Source: Parabacteroides goldsteinii
GTDB lineage: Bacteria; Bacteroidota; Bacteroidia; Bacteroidales; Tannerellaceae
Direction: 5' to 3'
Assembly: GCF_015550595.1 (NCBI RefSeq)
Contig: NZ_JADNBB010000014.1
Location: forward strand, 96,099 to 160,098
DNA: 64,000 bases
Both the position numbers and the translations under genes were made by a program. Below are positions 53,333 to 62,598 of the stretch, piece by piece. Under the pieces are notes generated by a model. The model searched no databases. It saw nothing but the letters and a program-made list of their open reading frames with translations, and had not been told where the DNA came from. The stretch's first letter is position 1. Each line of letters starts with the position of its first letter.

Positions 53333-53809
53333 ATGAACGGAACAAATCACTTTTTCCTGACCTTTACAAATAGAATATTGGCAGGATTACTCACGCTTCT
53401 GGGGTTTTCGGTCACCTCATGCGGGGGTGAAGATGAATACGGATGCCCTTATGCCGAATATGAAATAAAAGGGAAAGTGGTAAACGACAAAGGAGCCGCC
53501 ATCCCTAACATACAAGTGGTTATCCCTGCACCGTTTGAAGCCAACGAATACATGTGGGGAGATACGGTAACCACAAACAAATCCGGAGAGTTCGATATTA
53601 AACCTGCGGTTACTTCTTTCGGGGAAGACATCACATTCAAAATTAAAACAAAAGATATCGACGGGGAAGCCAACGGTGGTTTATTCGAAGACAAAGAAAC
53701 GGAAATAGCCTTCAAAAAGGAAGATTTGAAAGGTGCAAATGGTAACTGGTATTATGGTAAGGCCACCAAAGAGGTCACCATCACAATGAAACAGGCCGTA
53801 AAAGAATAA
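53333..53809 (+). CDS. Putative lipoprotein of the rSAM/lipoprotein system
   Basis: This 158-aa protein starts with a signal and a lipobox (FSVTSCGG, Cys30), then DEYGCPYAEYEIKGKVVNDK and a beta-sandwich-like body (KGAAIPNIQVVIP, then TTNKSGEFDIKPAV) resembling a carboxypeptidase-regulatory-like fold, ending in TITMKQAVKE. It matches what I know as the putative lipoprotein paired with the TIGR04133 radical SAM family. The conserved GCPYAEY motif just behind the lipid anchor may be the site recognised or modified by the partner; that is a hypothesis. The radical SAM gene follows 151 bp downstream. Confidence 0.8.
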   Translation: MNGTNHFFLTFTNRILAGLLTLLGFSVTSCGGEDEYGCPYAEYEIKGKVVNDKGAAIPNIQVVIPAPFEANEYMWGDTVTTNKSGEFDIKPAVTSFGEDITFKIKTKDIDGEANGGLFEDKETEIAFKKEDLKGANGNWYYGKATKEVTITMKQAVKE

Positions 53810-53899
53810 AACAGAAACAAATAAACAAATTAAGTATAGGTACAGACAATGCTGCAATAATTTATAGCCGATAAAGGACAACCTATGCAGTATTTTCTC

Positions 53900-53907
53900 T
53901 ACTTTTG
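53900..53907 (+). promoter_or_regulatory. -7 promoter box of the radical SAM gene
   Basis: TACTTTTG matches TAnnTTTG, 53 bp before the ATG at 53961, so the enzyme can be expressed apart from the lipoprotein. Confidence 0.5.
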
Positions 53908-53960
53908 TATTTAGTCTTAGTTACAATCATAATGGACAAACAGATTAACACTGAAAAATA

Positions 53961-55031
53961 ATGGATAAACGCCCCGGATTTCGTAAACGCATAGCTCTGG
54001 AACTCTTTCGAAGTATACGTAAAAACAGGGCCAAACTACACGAACTACGCACACTCTTTTGGGAATGTACGCTTCGTTGCAATGCTTCCTGCCGTCATTG
54101 CGGCAGCGATTGCCACGTATCGGCCGACATGAAAGATATGCCGATGGAAGATTTTCTGAAAGTAATAGACGATATTACCCCTCATGTCGACCCCAACAAA
54201 GTATTGGTTATATTCACCGGTGGGGAAGCCCTCGTTCGCAAAGATATTGAAACCTGCGGACTGGAATTATACAACCGAGGCTATCCCTGGGGGATTGTCT
54301 CGAACGGCCTGTTGCTTACCCGCGAACGGCTGGACTCCCTATTAGCTTCCGGGCTGCACTCGGCAACGATCAGCCTCGACGGCTTCGAGGAAGCACACAA
54401 CTGGTTGCGACGTCATCCGAAGAGCTTCGAGAATGCCGTCAATGCCATCTGTATGTTGGCCGAAGAAAAAGAGATCGTCTGGGATATCGTCACCTGCGTG
54501 AACCAGCAAAACTTCAAGGACCTGAAACTATTCAAAGAGTTCCTGGTCGAGATGGGCGTAAAAAGGTGGCGTCTGTTCACCATCTTTCCCGTCGGACGCG
54601 CCGCTGAAGTGCCGGAACTGCAACTCAGCAACGAGCAGTTCACCTGGATGCTCAACTTCATCCGTTATTGCCGCAAGGAAGGACAAATCCACGTCAGCTA
54701 TGGCTGCGAAGGATTCCTGGGTAATTACGAGGCAGAAGTACGCGACTCGATCTTCCAGTGCAACGCCGGGATCAATACGGCCTCTGTACTGGCAGACGGC
54801 AGCATTTCAGGCTGTCCGAGCATCCGCGCCAATTTCCACCAGGGAAATATCTATAAAGATAAATTCATCGACGTATGGAACAATGAGTTCAAGCCCTACC
54901 GCAACCGCGAATGGACACGCAAAGGGCAATGTGCCGACTGTAAAATGTTCAGGTATTGCGAAGGGAACGGCATGCACCTGTATGACGACGAAGGCAATTT
55001 ATTATTCTGCCATTACAACAGGATCGTATAA
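53961..55031 (+). CDS. Radical SAM/SPASM enzyme of the rSAM/lipoprotein system
   Basis: This 356-aa enzyme carries the CxxxCxxC motif at Cys40, Cys44 and Cys47 (RCNASCRHCGSDC), the GGEA variant of the GGE motif at 87-90, and a SPASM region with cysteines in QCNAGINTASVLADGSISGC, QCADCKMFRYCEGNG and LFCHYNRIV. It matches the family I recall as TIGR04133, radical SAM enzymes that occur with a small lipoprotein. The presumed substrate is the lipoprotein encoded upstream or a partner; the reaction is unknown. It is followed 47 bp later by the GH123-like gene on the same strand. Confidence 0.88.
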   Translation: MDKRPGFRKRIALELFRSIRKNRAKLHELRTLFWECTLRCNASCRHCGSDCHVSADMKDMPMEDFLKVIDDITPHVDPNKVLVIFTGGEALVRKDIETCGLELYNRGYPWGIVSNGLLLTRERLDSLLASGLHSATISLDGFEEAHNWLRRHPKSFENAVNAICMLAEEKEIVWDIVTCVNQQNFKDLKLFKEFLVEMGVKRWRLFTIFPVGRAAEVPELQLSNEQFTWMLNFIRYCRKEGQIHVSYGCEGFLGNYEAEVRDSIFQCNAGINTASVLADGSISGCPSIRANFHQGNIYKDKFIDVWNNEFKPYRNREWTRKGQCADCKMFRYCEGNGMHLYDDEGNLLFCHYNRIV

Positions 55032-55078
55032 TTTTTTTATCTTTATCCCCGATAAAACTTTTTAAAACATAGTTATAC

Positions 55079-56836
55079 ATGAAAAACTCTCTTATTCTCT
55101 GCGCCTTGCTTACGCTCGGCCCGGTTTGTTACGCACAGCAATCTGACAAAATCACAGATTACACCGAACTGACCGACACCAAGCCACACGACAGTGAGGC
55201 TGTATGGAATAAAATTACAACTCCTACGCAATTAAGCTGGGCAAGTACAGATGTTCGTTACCCGAAACTGAGTATCCCGACCGTTACAAAAAACTCCCGC
55301 TGGCAGACAAAAGCCTGGAAAGGCGAACGCGTCAATGCCCAGGCTGTGTTGTGGACAACCAACGATCTGTCGGATGCGACCATCACGGTCAGCGACCTGA
55401 AAAACGGTTCATCCGTTATCCCGGCATCTGCCATTACGACGAACTTCGTGCGCTACGTCATGACCGATGAATTGAACAAAGATCGTAAAGGCGGTTGCGG
55501 ACATCGCCCCGACAAAGCGGAATGGGACTCTTCCGTCGTTGCCGATGTGTTGGATATTGTAAAGATACGCGACATTGCCGCCCGTACCACCCAGCCGATC
55601 TGGATGAACGTATGGGTTCCGTCGGATGCCCGTGCCGGAAAATATAAAGGAACTCTGACCGTTGAAGGTAAGAACTTCCTGCCAATGAATTTGCAAGTGG
55701 AGATAGATGTATTGAACCGTACCCTACCGGAACCGAAAGACTGGAAATTCCATCTGGACTTGTGGCAGAACCCGTACTCTGTTGCCCGTTTCTACAACGT
55801 TCCTCTCTGGAGCAAAGAGCATTTCGACCTGATGCGTCCGGTTATGAAGATGCTGGCGAATGCCGGACAGCGTGCCATCACCACCAGTATCATGCACAAA
55901 CCGTGGGCCGGACAGACGGAAGATCATTTCGACAGCATGGTATTCCGCATGAAGAAGCTCGACGGCAGCTGGGAATTCGATTATACGATATTCGACAAAT
56001 GGGTGGAATTTATGATGAACGAAGTGGGTATCAACGACCTGATCAGCTGCTACACCATGATCCCGTGGGCACTTAGTTTCGACTATTTCGATCAGGCAAC
56101 CAACCGCGTCCAGTTCATCGAAGCAAAACCTGGTGATGCCGAATATGCTGATTACTGGGGTTCTTTCCTGAAAGATTTCTCGCGCCACCTGCGTGCTAAA
56201 GGCTGGTTCGAAAAGACAGCTATCTCGATGGACGAACGTCCGTTGGATGCCATGCAAGAGGCCATCAAGGTGATCAAGCAAGCCGACCCTGAATTTAAGA
56301 TCACGCTGGCCGGCAATTATCATAAAGAGATACAGGGCGACCTGTATTACCTGAGTATTCCGTACGGCAATAAGTTTCCGGAAGACGTGAAAGCCGAACG
56401 CGACCGCAAAGGCCAGATCAGCACGGTTTACACCTGTTGCTCGGAAGCCTTCCCGAATACATTTACCTTCTCCGATCCGGCCGAAGCACCGTGGACAATC
56501 CTGCATGCAGTTGCCGGTGGTTATGACGGTTACCTGCGTTGGGCAGTCAACAGCTGGACAGCCGATCCGTTGCGCGACTCCCGTTTCCGCTCTTGGGCAG
56601 CCGGCGATACTTACAGTATCTACCCGGGTCCCCGCAGCAGTATCCGTTTCGAACGTCTCGTTGAAGGTCTTCAGGATGCAGAAAAAATCCGTATCCTCCG
56701 CGAAGAACTGAAAGGCGGCAAACTGGATAAGCTGAACAAAACGGTTGCCATGTTTACACCGGAAGGTCTGGCTGAAACACAGAAATCGGCAGCCGAGATG
56801 GTGAATGAGTTAGGTAAAGTGTTGAATTCGTTCTGA
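55079..56836 (+). CDS. GH123-like glycoside hydrolase (DUF4091-type)
   Basis: This 585-aa secreted protein (signal peptide ending VCYAQQ) resembles GH123 beta-N-acetylgalactosaminidases and their DUF4091-type relatives. It has an N-terminal beta-sandwich (about 40-215, ending EIDVLNRTLPEPKDW) and a barrel domain with FHLDLWQNPYSVARFYNVPL. Asp385-Glu386 in ISMDERPLD match the family's Asp-Glu catalytic pair for substrate-assisted catalysis. The C-terminal part has GYLRWAVNSWTADPL and FERLVEGLQDAEKIRIL. It lies close behind the radical SAM gene, but a functional link is not evident. Substrate is inferred only from the family. Confidence 0.8.
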   Translation: MKNSLILCALLTLGPVCYAQQSDKITDYTELTDTKPHDSEAVWNKITTPTQLSWASTDVRYPKLSIPTVTKNSRWQTKAWKGERVNAQAVLWTTNDLSDATITVSDLKNGSSVIPASAITTNFVRYVMTDELNKDRKGGCGHRPDKAEWDSSVVADVLDIVKIRDIAARTTQPIWMNVWVPSDARAGKYKGTLTVEGKNFLPMNLQVEIDVLNRTLPEPKDWKFHLDLWQNPYSVARFYNVPLWSKEHFDLMRPVMKMLANAGQRAITTSIMHKPWAGQTEDHFDSMVFRMKKLDGSWEFDYTIFDKWVEFMMNEVGINDLISCYTMIPWALSFDYFDQATNRVQFIEAKPGDAEYADYWGSFLKDFSRHLRAKGWFEKTAISMDERPLDAMQEAIKVIKQADPEFKITLAGNYHKEIQGDLYYLSIPYGNKFPEDVKAERDRKGQISTVYTCCSEAFPNTFTFSDPAEAPWTILHAVAGGYDGYLRWAVNSWTADPLRDSRFRSWAAGDTYSIYPGPRSSIRFERLVEGLQDAEKIRILREELKGGKLDKLNKTVAMFTPEGLAETQKSAAEMVNELGKVLNSF

Positions 56837-56861
56837 TAAATTGCTTTTCATAAAATAATCG

Positions 56862-56898
56862 AAAGCCGGTGTGTCAATCAGAATGACACACCGGCTTT
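56862..56898 (+). terminator. Terminator of the GH123-like gene
   Basis: AAAGCCGGTGTGTCA (56862-56876) pairs perfectly with 56884-56898, followed by TT and G. A 15-bp stem, 26 bp behind the stop. Confidence 0.85.
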
Positions 56899-56968
56899 TT
56901 GTATATAAATAACCCGTGGCGGAATTGATATGACACACTTTTTGCCAAATTTGAATGTAGTGTCGTTG

Positions 56969-57053
56969 GTAGGGGCGGTTCGCGAACCGCCCCTACAGGC
57001 GCCGTCACAATGGAACAGGCAGGTTCGACCGTAGGGGCGGGGTCTGCCCGCCC
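56969..57053. repeat. REP-like GC-rich palindromes
   Basis: A perfect 28-bp palindrome (56969-56996), each half GTAGGGGCGGTTCG or its complement, is followed 34 bp later by a related element GTAGGGGCGGGGTCTGCCCG plus CCC (57031-57053). Base composition is much richer in GC than the surrounding sequence. Such elements are typical of mobile REP-like repeats in many bacteria. Confidence 0.75.
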
Positions 57054-57072
57054 TTCTTCACCGGTTGTTATA

Positions 57073-58026
57073 TTATTGTCGCAAAGAAGGTATCTGAAAA
57101 GGATGCCTTCTTTTAATTTGTTTCAAATAGCGCCCCAAATCCGGTAGCCTACAACGTGCCGCTTCAGCAGCCTCCAGCTTCTCAAGATTGTCGATAGCCA
57201 AGGTTTGTTCTATAATCTGTTCAAAATACCCCCAGATATTTTCCAGTACATCTTCCGTCATTTCTTCCCTGACAGAGGTTCGCAACAGATACCTTCGCAA
57301 GATTGCTTTCGTCTTTTCCGGATTACGGCAATGCTTCATATACAGAGCCTGTTTCAATTCTAATGTAAGTTTCGGATTTTCCGTACTGCTCAGGTCTCTC
57401 CATAAAGCTTCTTCTTCATAGACCATCGCTTTATAACGGCTCAGGTTCTCCTGATCGAGGAAAGTGATATAGGTGATCAGTTTTTTGTTGAACCGAACCA
57501 GCGACAATCCCTGTTGCGAGATCATGAAACCTTTCTCTTCCATTTCCTTCTCGGTCCATTTTTCGGGCATGTAATAAGTCAGCGTATTGTCCTGGTTATG
57601 CAGCATATAATATAAAGCCGGATGCGTGCCTCGCAGATTTATCCCATTGCTTTCGAGATACCGTTCCTTGTAGCGCATCAAAAAATGGGTTGAAAGCTTT
57701 TGCAGTACAAAATTCTCAAGATTATTGATGAAAAGATAGTCCACCTCCTCACCCCGGTACAAAGGTATATATATGAAACAACCTGCCATAAATTCTCCTT
57801 GAGGAGTATAACCGAGATTCACAAAAATGACATGCCAGGTATTTTTTGATTTGGTCGATACCTTTTTTTCTTCGAACAGCGAATGGAGGACTCCTCGTTT
57901 TCCTCCTGTGAACCTCATACGGTAAATAAATTGCTCGAAAGCGATCTTCACTTTTATCCGCATCTCCAGAAAGTCTTTATAAGCGGCTGCCTGCAACTCT
58001 TCTTCGGTCATGTGTGGTGTAAACAT
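57073..58026 (-). CDS. Hypothetical protein (317 aa), no family recognised
   Basis: This intact 317-aa frame encodes a soluble, charged protein with no signal peptide or membrane segment. It has VHSLFEEKK-like and KNTWHVIFVNLGYTP segments, LSTHFLMRYKERYLESNGIN near residues 110-130, and a helical, acidic C-terminal third (LENIWGYFEQIIEQTLAIDN). I recognise no domain. The stretch HFLMRYKERYL resembles a motif in Bacteroidales proteins of unknown function. It is a single gene between the REP-like elements and an antitoxin-like gene on the other strand. It is probably real because the frame and codon use look normal. Confidence 0.7.
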   Translation of the reverse strand: MFTPHMTEEELQAAAYKDFLEMRIKVKIAFEQFIYRMRFTGGKRGVLHSLFEEKKVSTKSKNTWHVIFVNLGYTPQGEFMAGCFIYIPLYRGEEVDYLFINNLENFVLQKLSTHFLMRYKERYLESNGINLRGTHPALYYMLHNQDNTLTYYMPEKWTEKEMEEKGFMISQQGLSLVRFNKKLITYITFLDQENLSRYKAMVYEEEALWRDLSSTENPKLTLELKQALYMKHCRNPEKTKAILRRYLLRTSVREEMTEDVLENIWGYFEQIIEQTLAIDNLEKLEAAEAARCRLPDLGRYLKQIKRRHPFQIPSLRQ

Positions 58027-58140
58027 ATCAGTAAAGTTTAATATTATTCCCTACTCTGTTTTTAGCTTTTCGGTTCTGCTAGTGTTATTTTATTACCGGA
58101 TAAATTCATTATGTGTCCACAAAGATCGTGTTTTATTCCG

Positions 58141-58148
58141 TATATTTG
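58141..58148 (+). promoter_or_regulatory. -7 promoter box of the small antitoxin-like gene
   Basis: TATATTTG matches TAnnTTTG, 27 bp before the ATG at 58176. Confidence 0.55.
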
Positions 58149-58175
58149 CAATAGAATGTCCTAAAATAGAGCAAT

Positions 58176-58352
58176 ATGGAAACAACAACATCATTCAAGA
58201 CATTCGAAGTGACCATTCCGGAAAAATATGCCGATACGTTGAAGAAATTCATCAAAGCCTTGGAAGGTAAGGTGAAAACGCAGAAGAAAACTGGGCTGGA
58301 CGAGGCTTTGGAAGACGTGAAAAATACCGGGACACATGCCGATCTGTTCTAA
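58176..58352 (+). CDS. Small antitoxin-like protein (58 aa), orphan
   Basis: This short gene encodes METTTSFKTFEVTIPEKYAD, then TLKKFIKALEGKV, a basic linker, and GLDEALEDVKNTGTHADLF at the end. The short beta-strand, helix and GLDEALEDVK-type tail resemble small type II antitoxins of Bacteroidota. No toxin gene follows: the next 50 bp are a terminator-like hairpin and then convergent der. It has a promoter box and an intact frame, so it is probably expressed. A role other than antitoxin is possible. Confidence 0.6.
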   Translation: METTTSFKTFEVTIPEKYADTLKKFIKALEGKVKTQKKTGLDEALEDVKNTGTHADLF

Positions 58353-58356
58353 ATAT

Positions 58357-58395
58357 AAAAAAAGTCGCTTTCCTATTCAGAAAGCAACTTTTTAG
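58357..58395. terminator. Bidirectional terminator between the small gene and der
   Basis: AAAAAGT-GCTTTC and GAAAGC-ACTTTTT form a 13-bp stem with one mismatch around a 7-nt loop. A and T runs flank both sides. Confidence 0.75.
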
Positions 58396-58405
58396 TATCT
58401 GATAA

Positions 58406-59719
58406 TTATTTCTCGCGAATGAAAATATTAATCGGTGTCCCCGTGAAATCCCAGTTATCGCGGATCTTATTCTCCAGAAAGCGTTTGTAAGGTTCCTTAA
58501 TCCATTGCGGCAGGTTGGCAAAAAACACGAATGACGGAACCTGTCCGGCCGGAAGCTGGGTGATGTATTTGATCTTGATATACTTTCCTTTCCATGCCGG
58601 GGGCGGATAATTCTCGATGATCGGCAACATGATCTCGTTCAGCTTGGCTGTCGGGATACGTTTCTTGCGGTTTTCGTACACATCACGGGCGGTTTCGAGC
58701 ACTTTCAGGATACGTTGCTTGGTCAGCGCCGAGATAAACAGGATGGGGAAATCGGTAAACGGCGCCAGACGTTCACGGATCGCATTCGTATAGCTTTCGA
58801 TCACCTTCTGGCTTTTATCTTCCACCAGATCCCATTTGTTTACACATACAACCAACCCTTTTTTATTCTTCTGAACCAGGGAGAAGATGTTCAGGTCCTG
58901 GCTTTCGATACCACGCGTCGCATCCACCATCAATACACAGACATCTGCGTTTTCAATGGCACGGATCGAACGGATCACCGAATAGTATTCCAGGTCTTCA
59001 TTCACCTTTCCTTTCTTACGAATACCGGCTGTATCTACCAGATAGAAATTTTGGCCGAATTTATTGTATTTGGTATAGATCGAGTCGCGGGTCGTTCCGG
59101 CAATATCGGTTACGATATGACGGTCTTCACCGATAAACGCATTGATCAAAGATGATTTACCTGCATTCGGACGACCGATAACAGCAATACGGGGCAACTC
59201 TTCTTCTAATTCTTCATTCTTGTCTTCCGGAAGGATCTCCACGATCTTGTCCAGCAAGTCGCCGGTGTTAGACCCGTTGATAGCCGATACACAGAAAGGA
59301 TCGCCCAGACCGAATGAATAGAACTCGGCTGAAGCAGCATGCATTTCAAAGTTATCCGCTTTGTTGGCTACTATAATAACCGGTTTTTTATTGCGGCGCA
59401 GTATTTTAGCGACCTCTTCATCCAGGTCTGTAATACCGTTCAGTACATCTACCACGAACAATATCACGTCCGCTTCATCCAAAGCGACCTGTACTTGTTT
59501 ATTTATCTCTTCTTCAAAAACATCATCCGAATTAATTACCCATCCGCCGGTGTCAATCAGCGAAAACTCTTTACCAATCCAGTCCACTTTGCCGTACTGA
59601 CGGTCGCGGGTTGTACCTGCTTCCTCATTTACAATGGCCTGACGCGATTGTGTCAGACGATTGAACAGGGTGGACTTTCCTACGTTGGGCCTACCAACTA
59701 TTGCTACAATATTTCCCAT
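58406..59719 (-). CDS. der: Ribosome biogenesis GTPase Der
   Basis: Der (EngA) has two GTPase domains and helps 50S ribosome assembly. The 437-aa protein shows G1 motifs [14 protein letters not shown] (near residue 8) and [14 protein letters not shown] (near residue 183), G3 DTGG and DTAG, and G4 NKAD and NKWD. The C-terminal KH-like domain ends the protein ([20 protein letters not shown]). It lies 24 bp behind era on the same strand. Length is normal. Confidence 0.97.
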   Translation of the reverse strand: MGNIVAIVGRPNVGKSTLFNRLTQSRQAIVNEEAGTTRDRQYGKVDWIGKEFSLIDTGGWVINSDDVFEEEINKQVQVALDEADVILFVVDVLNGITDLDEEVAKILRRNKKPVIIVANKADNFEMHAASAEFYSFGLGDPFCVSAINGSNTGDLLDKIVEILPEDKNEELEEELPRIAVIGRPNAGKSSLINAFIGEDRHIVTDIAGTTRDSIYTKYNKFGQNFYLVDTAGIRKKGKVNEDLEYYSVIRSIRAIENADVCVLMVDATRGIESQDLNIFSLVQKNKKGLVVCVNKWDLVEDKSQKVIESYTNAIRERLAPFTDFPILFISALTKQRILKVLETARDVYENRKKRIPTAKLNEIMLPIIENYPPPAWKGKYIKIKYITQLPAGQVPSFVFFANLPQWIKEPYKRFLENKIRDNWDFTGTPINIFIREK

Positions 59720-59743
59720 AAATCTCTTTTCTGTATGCTGTTA

Positions 59744-60634
59744 TTAATCCAGCTGATAACCGAAACTCTTCAAGATGTTATCCCTGTTGCGCCAGTCTTT
59801 CTCGACCTTGACAAACATTTCCAGGAATACCTTCTTACCGAAAAATTTCTCGATATCCTTGCGGGCCATGGCACCTACTTTTTTCAGTGCCTGCCCCTGA
59901 TGTCCGATGATGATCCCCTTCTGGGAATCGCGTTCTACCATGATCAGGGCCTTGATGTGTATCAGTTCTTCCTCTTCCTTAAACAGCTCGACTACGACTT
60001 CCACCGCATACGGTATTTCTTTCTGGTAATACAACAGGATCTTCTCACGAATGATCTCTGTAACAAAGAAACGGGCCGGCTTGTCGGTAAGCGCGTCTTT
60101 TTCAAAATAAGGAGGGGATTCGGGCATCAACGCCTCTACCCTTTGCTTTACATAATCAATATTAAAGTTCGAAAGCGCTGAGATCGGAATGATCTCTGCT
60201 TTCGGAAGCACTTCTTTCCAGTGGGCTACGATCTTTTCAAGCTCAGCCTGGTTGCTGGTATCGATCTTATTGATAAGCAACAGGACCGGATACTCTACCG
60301 ACTGCACCCGCTTGAGGAAGTCTTCGTTTTTATCGATTGTCTCAACGACATCGGTCACATAGAGTAACACGTCGGCATCACCTAACGCCGACTCTGAAAA
60401 ATTCAGCATAGATTCCTGCAACTTATAATTCGGATGCAGGACTCCCGGCGTGTCTGAATACACGATCTGCATATCGTCGGTATTCACAATCCCCATGATA
60501 CGGTGACGGGTAGTCTGTGCCTTTGCCGTGATGATGGAGATACGTTCTCCCACCAGACGGTTCATCAGCGTAGACTTTCCTACGTTCGGATTACCGACAA
60601 TATTAACAAAACCGGACTTATGCTTGTTTTCCAT
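59744..60634 (-). CDS. era: Ribosome-associated GTPase Era
   Basis: Era binds 16S rRNA near its 3' end and helps 30S assembly. The 296-aa protein starts [20 protein letters not shown]; a longer frame to 60682 overlaps fabH and adds residues with no match. G1 is [15 protein letters not shown]3 DTPG, G4 NKID, and the C-terminal KH domain has the GxxG-type segment [20 protein letters not shown]. The ATG overlaps the end of fabH by 17 bp (or 20 if the Met at 60637 is used), so translation is likely coupled. Confidence 0.95.
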   Translation of the reverse strand: MENKHKSGFVNIVGNPNVGKSTLMNRLVGERISIITAKAQTTRHRIMGIVNTDDMQIVYSDTPGVLHPNYKLQESMLNFSESALGDADVLLYVTDVVETIDKNEDFLKRVQSVEYPVLLLINKIDTSNQAELEKIVAHWKEVLPKAEIIPISALSNFNIDYVKQRVEALMPESPPYFEKDALTDKPARFFVTEIIREKILLYYQKEIPYAVEVVVELFKEEEELIHIKALIMVERDSQKGIIIGHQGQALKKVGAMARKDIEKFFGKKVFLEMFVKVEKDWRNRDNILKSFGYQLD

Positions 60635-61622
60635 CATAACCCCATTTAAGATAAATTGCACCCCAGGTAAAGCCTGCTCCAAACGCTGCCAGGATCAGGT
60701 TGTCTCCTTTCTTCAACTTGTCTTCCCACTCCCAAAGACAGATAGGAATTGTTCCGGCGCTTGTATTTCCGTATTTCTGGATATTGATCATAACTTTCTC
60801 CATATCCACACCCAGACGTTTGGCTGTCGCATCGATAATGCGTAGATTAGCCTGGTGAGGCACGATCCAGGTAATATCGTCGTGAGTCAATTTATTTTTT
60901 TCTGCTATCTCTGCTGCCACATCGGCCATATACGAAACAGCATATTTGAATACATATTTACCATCCTGCAGGACGAAATGTTCACGGTTATCCACCGTTT
61001 CGTGGCTGGAAGGATAGGCCGAACCACCGGACTTCATAATCAGGTGAGAATATCCAACTCCATCCGTGCGTAAAATCGTATCCATAACGCCGACTTCTTC
61101 CGTAGTCGGTTCCAACAAGACTGCACCACAGGCATCACCGAACAGAGGACAGGTCGAACGGTCCTGATAATCGGTAATCGAGGTCATTTTATCACCTGAA
61201 ACTACGATCACTTTCTTGTAACGTCCCGAACGAATATAGTTCGCACCGGTCTCCAATCCATACAAAAATCCGGCACAAGCGCCCTGCAAATCGAAAGTCA
61301 TTGCATTCTTGCATCCGGTATGATAAGCGATGATTGAAGAAGTTGTTGGGAAATGATGGTCGGCTGTAGTTGTTGCAGTCAGGATCACTTCGATCTCTTC
61401 AGGATTTACTTGTGTCTTTTCGAGCAGTTGCTTCACAGCACGAATGCCCATATAAGAAGTTCCTACCCCTTCACCTTTCAATATTCTGCGTTCTTTGATG
61501 CCAACACGCGTCATGATCCATTCATCCGTTGTATCGACCAATTTAGAGATATCTTCATTTGTCAACACATCTTCGGGAACGTATCCGCCTACACCTGTTA
61601 TAACCGCATTTAATTTATCCAT
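60618..61622 (-). CDS. fabH: Beta-ketoacyl-ACP synthase III
   Basis: FabH condenses acetyl-CoA with malonyl-ACP to start fatty-acid synthesis. The 334-aa protein has the catalytic Cys116 in [14 protein letters not shown], His in [11 protein letters not shown] and Asn in [16 protein letters not shown]. It lies between rpmF and era in the same direction, a classic arrangement (rpmF-fabH) seen across bacteria. A palindromic hairpin separates it from rpmF. Confidence 0.97.
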   Translation of the reverse strand: MDKLNAVITGVGGYVPEDVLTNEDISKLVDTTDEWIMTRVGIKERRILKGEGVGTSYMGIRAVKQLLEKTQVNPEEIEVILTATTTADHHFPTTSSIIAYHTGCKNAMTFDLQGACAGFLYGLETGANYIRSGRYKKVIVVSGDKMTSITDYQDRSTCPLFGDACGAVLLEPTTEEVGVMDTILRTDGVGYSHLIMKSGGSAYPSSHETVDNREHFVLQDGKYVFKYAVSYMADVAAEIAEKNKLTHDDITWIVPHQANLRIIDATAKRLGVDMEKVMINIQKYGNTSAGTIPICLWEWEDKLKKGDNLILAAFGAGFTWGAIYLKWGYDGKQA

Positions 61623-61662
61623 AACTTAAAAAATAATAGAGACTATACCCCAATTAAAAAAT

Positions 61663-61688
61663 TAGCCCTAAAAATATTTTTAGGGCTA
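61663..61688 (-). terminator. Palindromic hairpin between rpmF and fabH
   Basis: TAGCCCTAAAAAT and ATTTTTAGGGCTA form a perfect 26-bp palindrome, followed on the minus strand by AATTTTTTAATT. It is a likely terminator or attenuator of the rpmF transcript before fabH. Confidence 0.7.
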
Positions 61689-61727
61689 TTTCTTTCGTTT
61701 ATCAAAATCAATATGATAGTGACAAAC

Positions 61728-61913
61728 TTACACAGCTGCTTCTTTTACGATAGCTAACTTACCTCTGTAGTAGCCACATTCGCCACATACAGTGTGATAA
61801 ATATGCCATGCGCCGCAGTTCGGGCAAATAGCCATTGTTGGAGTGACAGCCTTGTCATGAGTTCTTCTCTTGGCTGTTCTTGTCTTACCTTGTCTTCTTT
61901 TAGGATGTGCCAT
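61728..61913 (-). CDS. rpmF: 50S ribosomal protein L32
   Basis: The 61-aa protein starts MAHPKRRQGKTRTAKRRTHD and has the zinc-ribbon cysteines CPNCGAWHIYHTVCGECG, the typical C-x-x-C pairs of L32. It follows the DUF177 gene by 12 bp, as usual for rpmF in many bacteria, and is in turn followed by fabH. Confidence 0.97.
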   Translation of the reverse strand: MAHPKRRQGKTRTAKRRTHDKAVTPTMAICPNCGAWHIYHTVCGECGYYRGKLAIVKEAAV

Positions 61914-61925
61914 GTTTTAATTTAT

Positions 61926-62510
61926 TTAATTGTTATCATTCTCTATTAAACCTTTCAGGGCATCCCAGCGAGGATCAGAATTATCGCTTACGTCATTATC
62001 CATGGAAACATCGTCCATTTCCTCTTCTTCGTAATCATCATCTCCATCATCTGTACTTCTGGATGTGTGCTTCTTGAGCTTCGACGACATAGCTTTATTG
62101 CATTTTCCCGGAGCATGAACATGCTTCATCGGTACCGCCAATGCAATAAACTCATAAAGAAACCATGCCAGATTGATGGCACCTTCCTCTTCTGGTATTA
62201 CTACTACCTCGTCGCTTTCTTCGGCATATTCTTTGCCGAACTTCACAACCAAGCGATTATGGGTATCAACCGGAATCTCCATATCGTCCAGACATCTGTC
62301 GCACGGAACGATTGCTACACCTTCAATCTGAAAGTTCATTTCAAAAGCCACTGACGTACGTTTCACCGTCAGGTGAACCTTGACTTTGCCCTTCTGGACT
62401 TCGTCTCCGTCAATGTCCACAAAAAACTTGTTCTCCAGTAAATACTCGAATTCGTGTACTCCTGGAGCGAGATTTTTCAAATCTACGTTATATAATTTAA
62501 ATTTCCCCAA
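61926..62510 (-). CDS. DUF177 (YceD-like) protein
   Basis: This 194-aa protein is of the DUF177/YceD family, which lies upstream of rpmF in many bacteria and is linked with large-subunit rRNA or L32 biology. The conserved CDRCLDDMEIPVDTHNRLVV segment with Cys pairs is visible near residues 90-110, and the C-terminus is acidic (DDGDDDYEEEEMDDVSMDND). It starts the group DUF177-rpmF-fabH-era-der. Exact function is unknown. Confidence 0.9.
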   Translation of the reverse strand: MGKFKLYNVDLKNLAPGVHEFEYLLENKFFVDIDGDEVQKGKVKVHLTVKRTSVAFEMNFQIEGVAIVPCDRCLDDMEIPVDTHNRLVVKFGKEYAEESDEVVVIPEEEGAINLAWFLYEFIALAVPMKHVHAPGKCNKAMSSKLKKHTSRSTDDGDDDYEEEEMDDVSMDNDVSDNSDPRWDALKGLIENDNN

Positions 62511-62533
62511 AGCCTTTTAGTGTAAAAACCTTG

Positions 62534-62541
62534 CAAAGGTA
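62534..62541 (-). promoter_or_regulatory. -7 promoter box of the DUF177-rpmF group
   Basis: TACCTTTG on the minus strand matches TAnnTTTG, with a TTTG about 15 nt upstream. It lies 23 bp before the ATG at 62510. Confidence 0.6.
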
Positions 62542-62598
62542 CGAAAAAACTAAACACAAATGCAACACCTTTACAGTTATTTTTTATTATTGAATTAT

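Noticed and set aside
60638..60682. Longer Era start at 60682
   Set aside because: The added residues come from the fabH coding end and do not match Era.
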